From Prevotella sp. CAG:1185 (GTDB taxonomy: Bacteria > Bacteroidota > Bacteroidia > Bacteroidales > Bacteroidaceae), in the NCBI GenBank assembly GCA_000436695.1, contig HF992528.1:39971-53144 (forward strand): a DNA stretch of 13,174 nucleotides, read 5' to 3'. Every line of letters begins with the position of its first letter. The first letter of the stretch is position 1. This document shows positions 1 to 6,832 of this stretch, piece by piece. The notes under the pieces are model-generated. The model searched no databases, was not told the origin of the DNA, and was given only the letters and a program-made list of their open reading frames with translations. Both the position numbers and the translations under genes were made by a program.

Positions 1-1441
1 GTGCTCTTCCACGCGGAACGATAGACACCTTTACCAGCGGATTGGCATGTTCGAGGAACCATGATATTGTGGCATGACCGGCCTCGTGGAGTGCAATAGT
101 GCGGCGTTCGCCCTGAGTCATAACCTTAGTCTTCTTCTCCAGACCGCCGATTATACGGTCTACGGCATCGAGGAAGTCCTGTTTGCCTACAAACTTCTTG
201 TCGTGGCGGGCAGCTATCAGCGCAGCTTCGTTGCACACGTTGGCTATGTCGGCACCCGAGAATCCCGGAGTCTGACGTGCAAGCATGTCGATGTCTACGG
301 TCGGGTCGGTCTTCACAGGTCTTAGGTGTACCATGAATATCTCTTTGCGCTCGTTGAGGTCAGGCAGGTCTACGTTAATCTGGCGGTCGAAACGTCCGGC
401 ACGCAGAAGTGCAGAGTCGAGCATGTCGGCACGGTTAGTGGCAGCAAGGATGATGACACCACTGTTGGTGCCGAATCCGTCCATCTCGGTCAGAAGGGCG
501 TTAAGCGTATTCTCGCGCTCGTCGTTGCCTCCCATTGCCGGATTCTTGCTTCTTGCACGTCCCACGGCATCAATCTCGTCGATAAATATGATACACGGCG
601 ATTTTTCTTTGGCCTGGCGGAACAGGTCGCGCACACGGCTTGCTCCAACACCTACGAACATCTCAACGAAGTCAGAACCGCTCATAGAGAAGAACGGCAC
701 TCCGGCCTCGCCGGCTACGGCTTTTGCCAAAAGAGTCTTACCTGTTCCCGGAGGGCCTACGAGCAGCGCGCCCTTTGGAATCTTACCTCCAAGGTCGGTG
801 TATTTCTTAGGGTTCTTCAGGAACTCAACAATCTCCTGAACTTCCTGCTTTGCGCCTTCCTGTCCGGCTACATCCTTGAATGTGATGTTTATGTCGGCGC
901 CCTTTTCATACATCTTCGCCTTGCTCTTGCCTACGTTAAACACGCCTCCGGAGTTGCTTCCGCCACCGCCCATGCGGCGCATGATGAACATCCAGAATAG
1001 TATTATGAAGATAAAAGGCGAGATGTTGATCAAAATGGTGAGCAGGTCGCTGCCTTTTTTGTTCTCATAGTTGAGGTTGCCTTTGAACTTTCCTGCCTGG
1101 CGCTCTGCATCAACAAAGCTCTCTACCTTGTCTGAGCTTCCAAACTCGGTGGTTACGTAAGGCTCTTTCCCCACTTCTTTAGTTCCGGCCTTAAACACGT
1201 CGCGTATGTGTTCAGCCGTTACATACATCTTCAAGGTGCTTTCGTCCTTGTTGAGCACAATCTCAGAGGCATATCCCTTAGAGACGTATGCCCTGAACTC
1301 GTCGTAAGACACCTTCTTGCTTGCGCTTCCGCTTATAGAGTCGCCCCCCATGAAGTATACACTTAAGAGGCCGATGATTACAAGCAGATAAATCCAGCTC
1401 ATGCTGAACTTGGGCATCTTTTTGTTCTTATCTTGCTCCAT
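1..1441 (-). CDS. ftsH: ATP-dependent zinc metalloprotease FtsH, 3' end cut by window edge
   Basis: FtsH is a hexameric inner-membrane AAA+ protease that extracts and degrades membrane and short-lived cytosolic proteins. The minus-strand frame opens at an ATG (1439-1441) and stays open for 480 codons to the window edge. Visible parts: N-terminal membrane helix (about residues 15-31), periplasmic domain (about 32-130), second helix (133-154), Gly-rich linker from 158, Walker A GPPGTGKT (229-236), Walker B IIFIDEID (284-291), second region of homology with arginine fingers R350 and R353 in GRFDR, and the zinc-binding HEAGH (452-456). Everything after about 25 residues past HEAGH, including the third zinc ligand, lies outside the window. 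All key residues seen are intact. It follows rsfS on the same strand, a common Bacteroidetes order, but after an unusually long gap. No typical ribosome binding site is seen; the leader before the ATG is A/T-rich. Confidence 0.97.
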   Translation of the reverse strand, partial: MEQDKNKKMPKFSMSWIYLLVIIGLLSVYFMGGDSISGSASKKVSYDEFRAYVSKGYASEIVLNKDESTLKMYVTAEHIRDVFKAGTKEVGKEPYVTTEFGSSDKVESFVDAERQAGKFKGNLNYENKKGSDLLTILINISPFIFIILFWMFIMRRMGGGGSNSGGVFNVGKSKAKMYEKGADINITFKDVAGQEGAKQEVQEIVEFLKNPKKYTDLGGKIPKGALLVGPPGTGKTLLAKAVAGEAGVPFFSMSGSDFVEMFVGVGASRVRDLFRQAKEKSPCIIFIDEIDAVGRARSKNPAMGGNDERENTLNALLTEMDGFGTNSGVIILAATNRADMLDSALLRAGRFDRQINVDLPDLNERKEIFMVHLRPVKTDPTVDIDMLARQTPGFSGADIANVCNEAALIAARHDKKFVGKQDFLDAVDRIIGGLEKKTKVMTQGERRTIALHEAGHATISWFLEHANPLVKVSIVPRGRA

Positions 1442-1473
1442 TTTATTTCTGTTAATTAATATGTTTAAGTTAA

Positions 1474-1491
1474 TTCACTTATATATGTGAA
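1474..1491. promoter_or_regulatory. 18-bp near-palindrome upstream of ftsH, possible operator
   Basis: TTCACTTATATATGTGAA is self-complementary at 16 of 18 positions, with perfect 5-bp arms TTCAC/GTGAA. It lies 32 nt upstream of the ftsH ATG, where a dimeric regulator could act. An AT-rich core makes chance symmetry easy, so the operator role is inference. Confidence 0.3.
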
Positions 1492-1611
1492 ATATTTTTC
1501 GTATTTTATGCTTATCCTTTCTTAATGATCATAAAGAATTTGGATGCACAGGCACTGATGTGAACATATAAAACTATTATTGTTATGAGCAACCCCGACG
1601 TTTGCATTCTG

Positions 1612-1645
1612 CAGCAGGTTTATTCAGAAGTTTCTGTTCCTGCTG
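1612..1645 (-). repeat. Compound hairpin in the rsfS-ftsH gap
   Basis: The outer arms CAGCAGG (1612-1618) and CCTGCTG (1639-1645) pair perfectly over 7 bp. Inside them CAGA (1625-1628) and TCTG (1633-1636) form a 4-bp stem with a 4-nt loop. No T tract follows on either strand, so this is not an ordinary intrinsic terminator. It could be an RNA processing or stability element between the two cistrons. Confidence 0.45.
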
Positions 1646-1769
1646 TTATAATCCGAATTAGCGGCAAACTCTTAGAGGCGTTTTGACCGTGATTACAAGA
1701 CTATTTTGATAAGAATTGCAACATATATATATTATGGTTATTATATGCTCTTTCCAGACAGTGGCTTTA

Positions 1770-2129
1770 TTAGTCGATATCAGGAATTTTTGTCTGTTTT
1801 GCGTCTTCCCAGAGATTTTCTAAATTGTAATATTCACGCACGTCAGGCAGGAATATGTGTACCATCACGTCGGTGTAGTCCATTGCCACCCACTGTGCGT
1901 TGTTAAGTCCGACTACATGTACCGGTTTTTCCCCTGCATGTATTCGTGCATATTCTTCAACAGAGTCTGTGATGGCTTCAACTTGTGATGGCGAATTTCC
2001 TTGACATATTATAAAATAATGACAAATTGTGCCTTCAATGCCGCTCAGGTCTATTATGTTAATGTTTGACCCTTTCTTCTCTTGAATACCTTTAGTTATT
2101 GTTTCAACTAGGTTTTTTACTTGTTCCAT
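1770..2129 (-). CDS. rsfS: Ribosome silencing factor RsfS (Iojap/YbeB family)
   Basis: RsfS binds ribosomal protein uL14 (L14) on the 50S subunit and blocks joining with 30S, which lowers translation during nutrient limitation. The 119-residue product has the normal family length. Family hallmarks are visible: DLSG near residue 28, CHYFIICQGNSPSQVEAI (about 36-53), GEKPVHVVGLNNAQWVAMDYTDVMVHIF (about 66-93, given here as a region) and the REYYNLENLWEDA block near the C-terminus. The start is the ATG at 2127-2129, with no Shine-Dalgarno sequence. A perfect -7 box about 100 nt upstream on the same strand supports a leader of roughly 90 nt. It is the upstream neighbour of ftsH. Nothing is truncated or odd in the protein itself. 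Confidence 0.95.
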   Translation of the reverse strand: MEQVKNLVETITKGIQEKKGSNINIIDLSGIEGTICHYFIICQGNSPSQVEAITDSVEEYARIHAGEKPVHVVGLNNAQWVAMDYTDVMVHIFLPDVREYYNLENLWEDAKQTKIPDID

Positions 2130-2225
2130 TAAATAATAAGGTGTTATTGATGCTTTGAATTTTTAATATGCGAGGAAAAAGAATTTTTATTCTGTTTTGC
2201 CCTCAAAAATGTATTTTATTTTATG

Positions 2226-2233
2226 CAAAGGTA
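2226..2233 (-). promoter_or_regulatory. Bacteroidetes-type -7 box for rsfS
   Basis: On the minus strand this reads TACCTTTG followed by CA, a perfect TAnnTTTG match. The -33 element is weak: only a T-rich TTTA about 22 nt upstream. Transcription would begin near 2219. It diverges from the tRNA promoter about 100 bp away. Confidence 0.6.
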
Positions 2234-2304
2234 CACTGATTTATCGGAAATCGGGTAAAAAAACGCATTATTTTGAATTTTTTTAGAAAAAAGTCGGTAA
2301 AAAT

Positions 2305-2335
2305 GTTGTCAGTTAAAAAAAAATGCGTACCTTTG
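2305..2335 (+). promoter_or_regulatory. Promoter of tRNA-Gln
   Basis: GTTG (2305-2308), a 19-nt spacer and TACCTTTG (2328-2335) match the Bacteroidetes TTTG-N19-TAnnTTTG consensus, with one mismatch in the -33. The expected start is near 2342, about 33 nt before the mature tRNA. The short leader contains a 6-bp hairpin GCAATC (2341-2346)/GATTGC (2359-2364). Confidence 0.75.
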
Positions 2336-2374
2336 CAATCGCAATCAGGAAACAAAATGATTGCAACAACAAAT

Positions 2375-2445
2375 TGGGATATGGTGTAATGGTAACACTA
2401 CAGATTCTGGTCCTGTCATTCCTGGTTCGAGTCCGGGTATCCCAA
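2375..2445 (+). tRNA. tRNA-Gln (anticodon CTG)
   Basis: A 71-nt cloverleaf is visible. The acceptor stem TGGGATA (2375-2381) pairs with TATCCCA (2438-2444), with discriminator A at 2445 and no encoded CCA. The D stem is GTGT/ACAC with GGTA in its loop. The anticodon stem is 2400-2404/2412-2416, with loop TTCTGGT and anticodon CTG at 2407-2409, reading CAG codons. The T stem CCTGG/CCGGG carries TTCGAGT. The 31-39 pair is A·C, so only four anticodon-stem pairs are canonical. The U1-A72 end is typical of tRNA-Gln. It has its own promoter and terminator, so it is a single-gene unit. Confidence 0.95.
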
Positions 2446-2450
2446 CAACG

Positions 2451-2483
2451 AGATGCAAACTTCTAAAAGTTTGCATCTTTTTT
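2451..2483 (+). terminator. Intrinsic terminator of tRNA-Gln
   Basis: A perfect 12-bp stem, AGATGCAAACTT (2451-2462) with AAGTTTGCATCT (2467-2478), closes a CTAA loop. The T run (2478-2483) continues past the stem. It begins 5 nt after the tRNA. Confidence 0.92.
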
Positions 2484-2576
2484 GTTTTATGCCGTTTATG
2501 TGTTTTGGCATAGTCGGTTAATGAATAATATATAGAATCTGTAGGAATTTGATAAATTCTGCTCGCAGAAAATTTT

Positions 2577-2606
2577 TCTGCCTGGGCATACACAGATTTA
2601 AATTTG
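2577..2606 (+). promoter_or_regulatory. Promoter-like box facing the dyad array
   Basis: TCTG (2577-2580), 18 nt and a perfect TAAATTTG (2599-2606) fit the Bacteroidetes promoter form with one -33 mismatch. A start near 2613 would fall about 6 nt before the dyad-symmetric element at 2619. The region is AT-rich, so a chance match is possible, and no ORF follows. Confidence 0.35.
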
Positions 2607-2618
2607 TTTCTATTAAAG

Positions 2619-2803
2619 ACTCATCACTCGTCACATTGGTATGTATTTTGTTGATTTTCAGAGTAATAGCGCGTGATGACTTTATTTCCCGACTCATCAC
2701 GCCTGTGGGGTGATGTTTGTTGTGACGAGTTGATTTTTTAACTCATCACAATGTAACATACTGAACTACAGATGTTTATATACAGATGTGATGAGTGATG
2801 AGT
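2619..2803. repeat. 185-bp dyad-symmetric array of CTC(A/G)TCAC words
   Basis: Eight 8-bp words lie here in both orientations. Forward CTC(A/G)TCAC: 2620-2627, 2627-2634, 2693-2700 and 2742-2749. Reverse GTGA(T/C)GA(G/C): 2673-2680, 2722-2729, 2788-2795 and 2795-2802. The spacings are 7, 46, 20, 29, 20, 46 and 7, exactly symmetric about position 2711. Laid against its reverse complement without gaps, the left half matches the right half at about 53 of 92 positions by hand count. The outer arms 2619-2635/2787-2803 pair 16 of 17. Inner hairpins form at 2671-2679/2694-2702 (9 of 9) and 2720-2731/2740-2751 (11 of 12). It has no coding potential. It could be a palindromic MITE/REP-like element, a structured RNA or a protein-binding array. 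Confidence 0.85.
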
Positions 2804-2868
2804 TTCTTTGAAAGTTTTTCTTGGTTATGTGATTTTTATATAGCGGACAGGTTGTCTCTTTCTAAGAG

Positions 2869-2922
2869 GTACCATTTTGCATTGTAATATGTGCCCTTTT
2901 GTAAGGTAAAACGGTACATATT
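2869..2922. repeat. Overlapping inverted repeats downstream of the nucleotidyltransferase gene
   Basis: Two stems are possible and exclude each other, because both use 2913-2917. Stem one is 2869-2880 with 2906-2917: 12 positions, one A·C mismatch, one G·T. Stem two is AATATGTGCC (2886-2895) with GGTACATATT (2913-2922): 10 positions, one G·T. The words GGTAC and TTGCATTG also recur directly. On the minus strand this would be 3' UTR of the operon ending at 3010. No T tract follows, so it is not a normal terminator. Confidence 0.5.
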
Positions 2923-3009
2923 GCATTGCTGTTTGTATGTTTTTAGGGTTTGTTGCGCAAAGTTCTGCCTGTTTAATGCTGCTGCATCTTATGCTTTTAA
3001 TGGATATTT

Positions 3010-4089
3010 TTAATATCTTGCAGTTTTTCTCCAGAAAAAATGGTAGAGTCTGAACACCGGTTCCCAAAGGCTTTCACCTGGAAAGAGCATCATGAAGCGG
3101 GCATCACGCACAAGACGCTGGATATTCTTTTTAATTTGACTGCCGCGGTATTTGTCGAGTCTTTTGTCATAAAAGCCGAAATTGCCTGCAAGCATAATCT
3201 CGTTAAGAAGAAATTTGCCGAGTCGTTCGTCTGCTTCAACTATAAGATATTTATCTTCGAGACAGAATACTTTTTGCATTACGTACATCACTGCCGTAGA
3301 CATTTTATATAGTCCGCAGCGCTTAAGCGTCAGTCTGTCGGCCTTTTGTTCTTCAGCTGTGAAGCCTTGTCGCAAGACAAAATAATAGTCTAACAGCTGT
3401 TTCAAGCCGATGCCCTCATGAAAAAAATGGTTGGATATGTGCGCCATCTGAAAAATTCGGTTGAAGGCTGTTGTCGGTACGGCAATCTTTCCGGCTCCGT
3501 CAGGCAACATCACAATGTTGGCAAACTGTGTGTCGGCATTCTTGTTGAAATATTCCTGAAGTCGGCCGTTGCTTATCAGATTGTTCATAAACTGCGGCCG
3601 GTAGTGCAGTTCAATCTCTGTTCCTCCGTATGGCGGAAAGTCGGTGTGATGATAGCACCGCTTATGGCCCTCAGCCATTTTTCCAACAGTCTTCATCACC
3701 TTCTTGTATCCGCCCTCAGCCCATATATCTATGTCGCCAGGTGTGCGCATTAGCGGATCAGGGTAGATCAGGGCGTTTCCCTGTCCTTTGAGTATGCATG
3801 TGCGTAGTCCTTTCTGCCTGAATATCTCTGAAACCTTTACGGCATTTACGTTTACTTTTGTGTTAAGGGTGGCAATCTGACGGCTTATTGCAAACCATTT
3901 CATTCTGAACTGTCTGTCGGGCAGACAATGTTCTGGCAGCCGTTTCATACCGTAAAATATGACACCTTGAAGGTTTTGTTCCTTTGCTATGCGGAACAGC
4001 ATAGGCCATTCTTCAGCCTTAATGTCGTCGGGCACAGGTTGTGAAGGGTCTATAGAAAAACGGAGCAGTTTAAAAAAATTTGATGTCAT
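3010..4089 (-). CDS. Nucleotidyltransferase family protein (NTP_transf_5-like)
   Basis: The 359-residue product resembles the uncharacterised NTP_transf_5 family, part of the polymerase-beta-like nucleotidyltransferase fold, whose members transfer a nucleotidyl group to unknown substrates and often lie near polysaccharide genes. The core motif is visible: LKGQGNALIYPDPLMRTPGDIDIW (residues 100-123, cited as a region), with K101 and the metal-binding pair D119/D121, then IELHYRP (159-165), where E160 or H162 would sit at the third acidic position. The remainder looks helical. No signal peptide or membrane segment is seen, so it should be cytoplasmic. The start is the ATG at 4087-4089. The gene is last in an apparent operon, 18 nt or so after the TPR gene. 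The substrate cannot be told from sequence. The family call is firm; the catalytic role is inference. Confidence 0.82.
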   Translation of the reverse strand: MTSNFFKLLRFSIDPSQPVPDDIKAEEWPMLFRIAKEQNLQGVIFYGMKRLPEHCLPDRQFRMKWFAISRQIATLNTKVNVNAVKVSEIFRQKGLRTCILKGQGNALIYPDPLMRTPGDIDIWAEGGYKKVMKTVGKMAEGHKRCYHHTDFPPYGGTEIELHYRPQFMNNLISNGRLQEYFNKNADTQFANIVMLPDGAGKIAVPTTAFNRIFQMAHISNHFFHEGIGLKQLLDYYFVLRQGFTAEEQKADRLTLKRCGLYKMSTAVMYVMQKVFCLEDKYLIVEADERLGKFLLNEIMLAGNFGFYDKRLDKYRGSQIKKNIQRLVRDARFMMLFPGESLWEPVFRLYHFFWRKTARY

Positions 4090-4107
4090 TTTGCAGAAGT
4101 AAGTCTG

Positions 4108-4782
4108 TTATTTGCATTTTGCGTACAGCTCTTTAAGCGTCCCGCGTGCAATGCCGTTCCTTACAAGGAAGTCTAGAAGATTTTTTGCCTCTCTCTTTCT
4201 GTCAAGACATATAAGCACTTCTGCCTTTGATATAATATAGTCTGTATTGCCGGGCTCACGTTTCAGAGCCTCGTCCCAGTCGTATAAAGCCGTTTCATAC
4301 GATTTCATTTCTTTTTCAAGTTCTGCTCTTGCTGCATATACAATGCTGCTGTCAGGAAACATTTCAACAAGATTGTTCATCTGGTCGAGAGCCTGCACAT
4401 TGCGTTTCAGCTTTATAAGGGTATATGCCAGTCCGAGGCGTGCCTGCATGTTGCGTGGAGAAATCTTCAAAAAGTCTTCATAGTCGTTCTTGGCCAGCTC
4501 ATATCTGCGCATGTTGTTGTTGGCATAGGCCCTGTAATAAAGGGCAGAAAGATTCAGTGTGTCTTTCTTCAGAACTTCGTTACATATCTGTGCCGCATTT
4601 TCCCATTCAAGCAGTTGCAGGTTGATGTTTGCTTTCTGCAGTTGTAGCTGAATCGAATCTGGGTGCGCAGCAAGCTGGCTGTTAACAGCACTTAAAGAAT
4701 CACGCCATTGCTTTTGTGTCTGCGCCTTGAGGGCGGTGACATCAAGCAATAGCGTGAATATGCAGATAATTTTAATTTTCAA
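4108..4782 (-). CDS. Secreted tetratricopeptide-repeat protein
   Basis: The product has an N-terminal signal peptide (IKIICIFTLLLDVTALKA, cleavage expected before Gln) and then about five degenerate TPR units that nearly fill the mature protein (residues about 42-75, 76-109, 110-143, 144-177 and 178-211 in the form used here). The Ala/Gly/Tyr pattern of TPR helices shows in ALYYRAYANNN, ARLGLAYTL and IVYAARAELEKE. TPR proteins act as protein-protein scaffolds; this one should be periplasmic. There is no ATG in frame before the signal peptide. TTG at 4812 gives 234 residues; TTG at 4782 gives 224 residues starting MKIKII, a more typical signal n-region, so I chose it. An in-frame TAA two codons before 4812 rules out anything longer. 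It sits between the DUF349 gene (13 or 43 nt gap) and the nucleotidyltransferase gene, likely co-transcribed and perhaps translationally coupled. Confidence 0.83.
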   Translation of the reverse strand: MKIKIICIFTLLLDVTALKAQTQKQWRDSLSAVNSQLAAHPDSIQLQLQKANINLQLLEWENAAQICNEVLKKDTLNLSALYYRAYANNNMRRYELAKNDYEDFLKISPRNMQARLGLAYTLIKLKRNVQALDQMNNLVEMFPDSSIVYAARAELEKEMKSYETALYDWDEALKREPGNTDYIISKAEVLICLDRKREAKNLLDFLVRNGIARGTLKELYAKCK

Positions 4783-4825
4783 TTTACTTGTATATAAGAG
4801 TTGTTCTGACAATCGTTAGGAAAAA

Positions 4826-6718
4826 TCAGTCCTCGTCCTTGTTCTCGGCATCGATAGCCTTGATTTTCTCGCGTACAAGGTTCATGTCGTCTTTCAGTTT
4901 CTGAACCTTTCTGTTCATCTCGTCGATGAGGCTGTTGCCCTTTTTGCTTGAAGCATTGAGGAAACCGAGGTTGTTCTCATAAGTCTGAACTTCCTGCTTG
5001 ATGGCCTCATAGCGGCGCATGAGTTTGGCGCGTTCATTGTCAAGTGCGTCTGAACCCTTTTCTGCAACGTTTTTCAGATTGTTCTTGAATTTGTCCAGAC
5101 GGCGACGTGCCGTAGATATGTTAAGCTCTTTGTATAGTTTGTCAAGAATGTCGTGATATTCCTTATAGAGCTTGTCTTTCTCTTTAAACGGAACATGACC
5201 TATGCCGTTGTATTCGTCAATGAGTTCACGTACCTTTTCCTGAATGTTGCCTTCAGCGTTTTCAGCCATGGCTTTTAGCTGTTCTATTATGCTGCGTTTC
5301 TTTTCCAGGTTAGCGCGTTCTTCGTTGCGTGTGCCTGCGTTGGCATTGTTGCGTGCCTCAAAGAAATGATTGCATGCAGTGAGGAATTCGTTCCACAGCT
5401 TGTCGCCGAGCTTCTTGGGCACCATGCCTATGGTCTTCCATTCTTTCTGTAGTGCAATCAGCTTGTCGCTGGTTGATTTCCATTCAGTGCTGTCCTGCAG
5501 AGCCTTAGCCTGTTCGATGAGAGCTCTCTTCTTGTCGGCATTCTCAGCAAACTGCTGTTTCATGTTCTTGAAATACTCTGCTTTTTTGCTGAAGAAATCG
5601 TCGCAAGCCGCGCGGAAACGTTCAAATATCTTGACGTTCATCTTCTGGGGAGCAAAGCCTATGGTCTTCCATTCTGCCTGAATGGCTATTATTTCCTTTG
5701 TCTTCTTCTCCCATTCTCCGGCCGTCTTTATTTCAGCCTTGGCTATTTCTTCTATCTTTTCACAAAGTGCTGTCTTCTTTGTGAGGTTGTCTTCCTCTTT
5801 GGCGCGCAGTTCCTCGAAGTGCTGCTGATGGCGCTTGTTGATTATAGTAGACGCAGCCTTGAAACGTGCCCAAATCTCTTCGCGAAGTTCTTTGGCAACA
5901 GGACCTGTCTCGCGGAATTCCTGATGCAGCTTCTGCAACTGGTGGAATGCGCTGATGACATCTTCTTCGCTGCCGAGTTTCTCTGCGGCCTCACAAATCT
6001 TAGTCTTTATTTCAAGATTTTTCTTAAAGTCATATTCGCGTGCCTCGCTGTTAAGTTTCAGCAAGTCGTAATACTGTTCAACATAGAGCTGATAGTTACG
6101 CCACAGTTCATTGGCCTTTTCTGCCGGAACGAGTTTAATCTCTTTCCACTCCTGCTGCAGCTTCTTGAAGTCCTGATATGATTTGTTGGCTTCTTCGGGC
6201 GAAGTAACCATAGCCTTGATTTTATCAATGATGTCAAGCTTTTTCTTCAGGTTTTCCTGTTTCTCCTTTTCCTGTTCAAGGAAAAGTTTGGCGCGTTTTT
6301 CTTTTATTACGCTCATTTCTGCCTTAAATACTTCTTCGTCTTCATCTGGAATTACCTTGTAGTTGGCAGGGTCGCCACCTCCTTCAAGATATGCTTTCAT
6401 GTCAGCTTCTCTTTCAGCAAAATGAAGTTTGTAGAAGACAGTTTTAAGGTAGTCTATTTCGCCTTTTTGCGGATGCTCGTCGCTGTGGGCGATTTCTTTC
6501 ATCCTTTCAATTATTTCGCCTTTTGTTTTGTATACTTTTTTCTGCTCAGCTGCTTCAGCGTTGTCTGAGGATAATTCTTCAGTTTCAGTATCTTCGGTTG
6601 TAACTTCAGCGTTGCTTTCAGTTGCAGCGCAATTTTCCTGGATGTTGTTTTCTGTTGATTCAACATTCAGTTTTTCCGTGTTCTCTTGGCTGAGAGTCTT
6701 TTCTTGAGAGTCCATCAT
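4826..6718 (-). CDS. DUF349 repeat protein
   Basis: This 630-residue, highly charged, helix-rich protein carries five DUF349 repeats at about residues 183-220, 256-300, 340-385, 415-455 and 494-535. Each has the pattern LQ.EWK.IG..P..K...LW..F (clearest at 347-367 and 423-445). The first 60 residues are very acidic and Ser/Thr/Asn/Gln-rich, so probably disordered. The C-terminal 90 residues look coiled-coil. No signal peptide or membrane helix is visible, so it should be cytosolic. The family is widespread in Bacteroidetes, but its function is not established. Two adjacent ATGs (6716-6718 and 6713-6715) could start it; I use the first. A -7 box about 50 nt upstream points to its own promoter. 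It is first in an apparent operon with the TPR and nucleotidyltransferase genes. Confidence 0.92.
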   Translation of the reverse strand: MMDSQEKTLSQENTEKLNVESTENNIQENCAATESNAEVTTEDTETEELSSDNAEAAEQKKVYKTKGEIIERMKEIAHSDEHPQKGEIDYLKTVFYKLHFAEREADMKAYLEGGGDPANYKVIPDEDEEVFKAEMSVIKEKRAKLFLEQEKEKQENLKKKLDIIDKIKAMVTSPEEANKSYQDFKKLQQEWKEIKLVPAEKANELWRNYQLYVEQYYDLLKLNSEAREYDFKKNLEIKTKICEAAEKLGSEEDVISAFHQLQKLHQEFRETGPVAKELREEIWARFKAASTIINKRHQQHFEELRAKEEDNLTKKTALCEKIEEIAKAEIKTAGEWEKKTKEIIAIQAEWKTIGFAPQKMNVKIFERFRAACDDFFSKKAEYFKNMKQQFAENADKKRALIEQAKALQDSTEWKSTSDKLIALQKEWKTIGMVPKKLGDKLWNEFLTACNHFFEARNNANAGTRNEERANLEKKRSIIEQLKAMAENAEGNIQEKVRELIDEYNGIGHVPFKEKDKLYKEYHDILDKLYKELNISTARRRLDKFKNNLKNVAEKGSDALDNERAKLMRRYEAIKQEVQTYENNLGFLNASSKKGNSLIDEMNRKVQKLKDDMNLVREKIKAIDAENKDED

Positions 6719-6770
6719 ATAACTTTTTATTCGTTCATGAATTGGTTTTCCATGTAAATCTTTAGGCTTG

Positions 6771-6778
6771 CAAACTTA
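6771..6778 (-). promoter_or_regulatory. -7 box of the DUF349-TPR-nucleotidyltransferase operon
   Basis: The minus strand reads TAAGTTTG followed by CA, a perfect TAnnTTTG. No good TTTG lies 19-21 nt upstream. The expected start is near 6764, about 45 nt before the DUF349 ATG. The 11-mer GTAAGTTTGCA recurs at the UPF0104-type gene promoter (12664-12674). Confidence 0.55.
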
Positions 6779-6832
6779 CTTAAAAATCTTGTAAATACCT
6801 AATAAATTTGGAAAAAAACGTTTATCATTAGA

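Larger units (their letters stand above)
1442..1769 (-). other. Non-coding gap between rsfS and ftsH (ftsH leader or intercistronic region)
   Basis: This AT-rich 328-bp stretch has frequent stops in the minus frames, so I see no gene in it. I also find no TAnnTTTG promoter box on the minus strand, so ftsH may be read through from rsfS, or it may use a promoter I cannot recognise. It holds a compound hairpin (1612-1645) and a near-palindrome (1474-1491), listed separately. Confidence 0.6.

Noticed and set aside
326..1000. Plus-strand 224-codon open frame opposite ftsH
   Set aside because: It is antisense to the AAA+ domain of ftsH, whose Walker A/B and HEAGH motifs prove the minus frame. Its own protein has no recognisable features.
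2488..2512. TATGCC/GGCATA inverted repeat just after the tRNA terminator
   Set aside because: Only 6 bp with a 13-nt loop, and a complete terminator precedes it; easily due to chance.
2619..2803. CRISPR array
   Set aside because: The repeated word is only 8 bp, occurs in both orientations with unequal spacings, and no cas gene is near.
2345..3067. Small minus-strand open frames (2345-2593, 2518-2700, 2825-3067)
   Set aside because: They cross the tRNA and its terminator, the dyad array or the end of the nucleotidyltransferase gene. Their composition is that of AT-rich non-coding DNA, with no start signals.
6719..6832. Terminator between corA and the DUF349 gene
   Set aside because: The T-run after corA on the minus strand (around 6812-6818) has no stem beyond the 6-bp palindrome AACGTT, so I do not call one.
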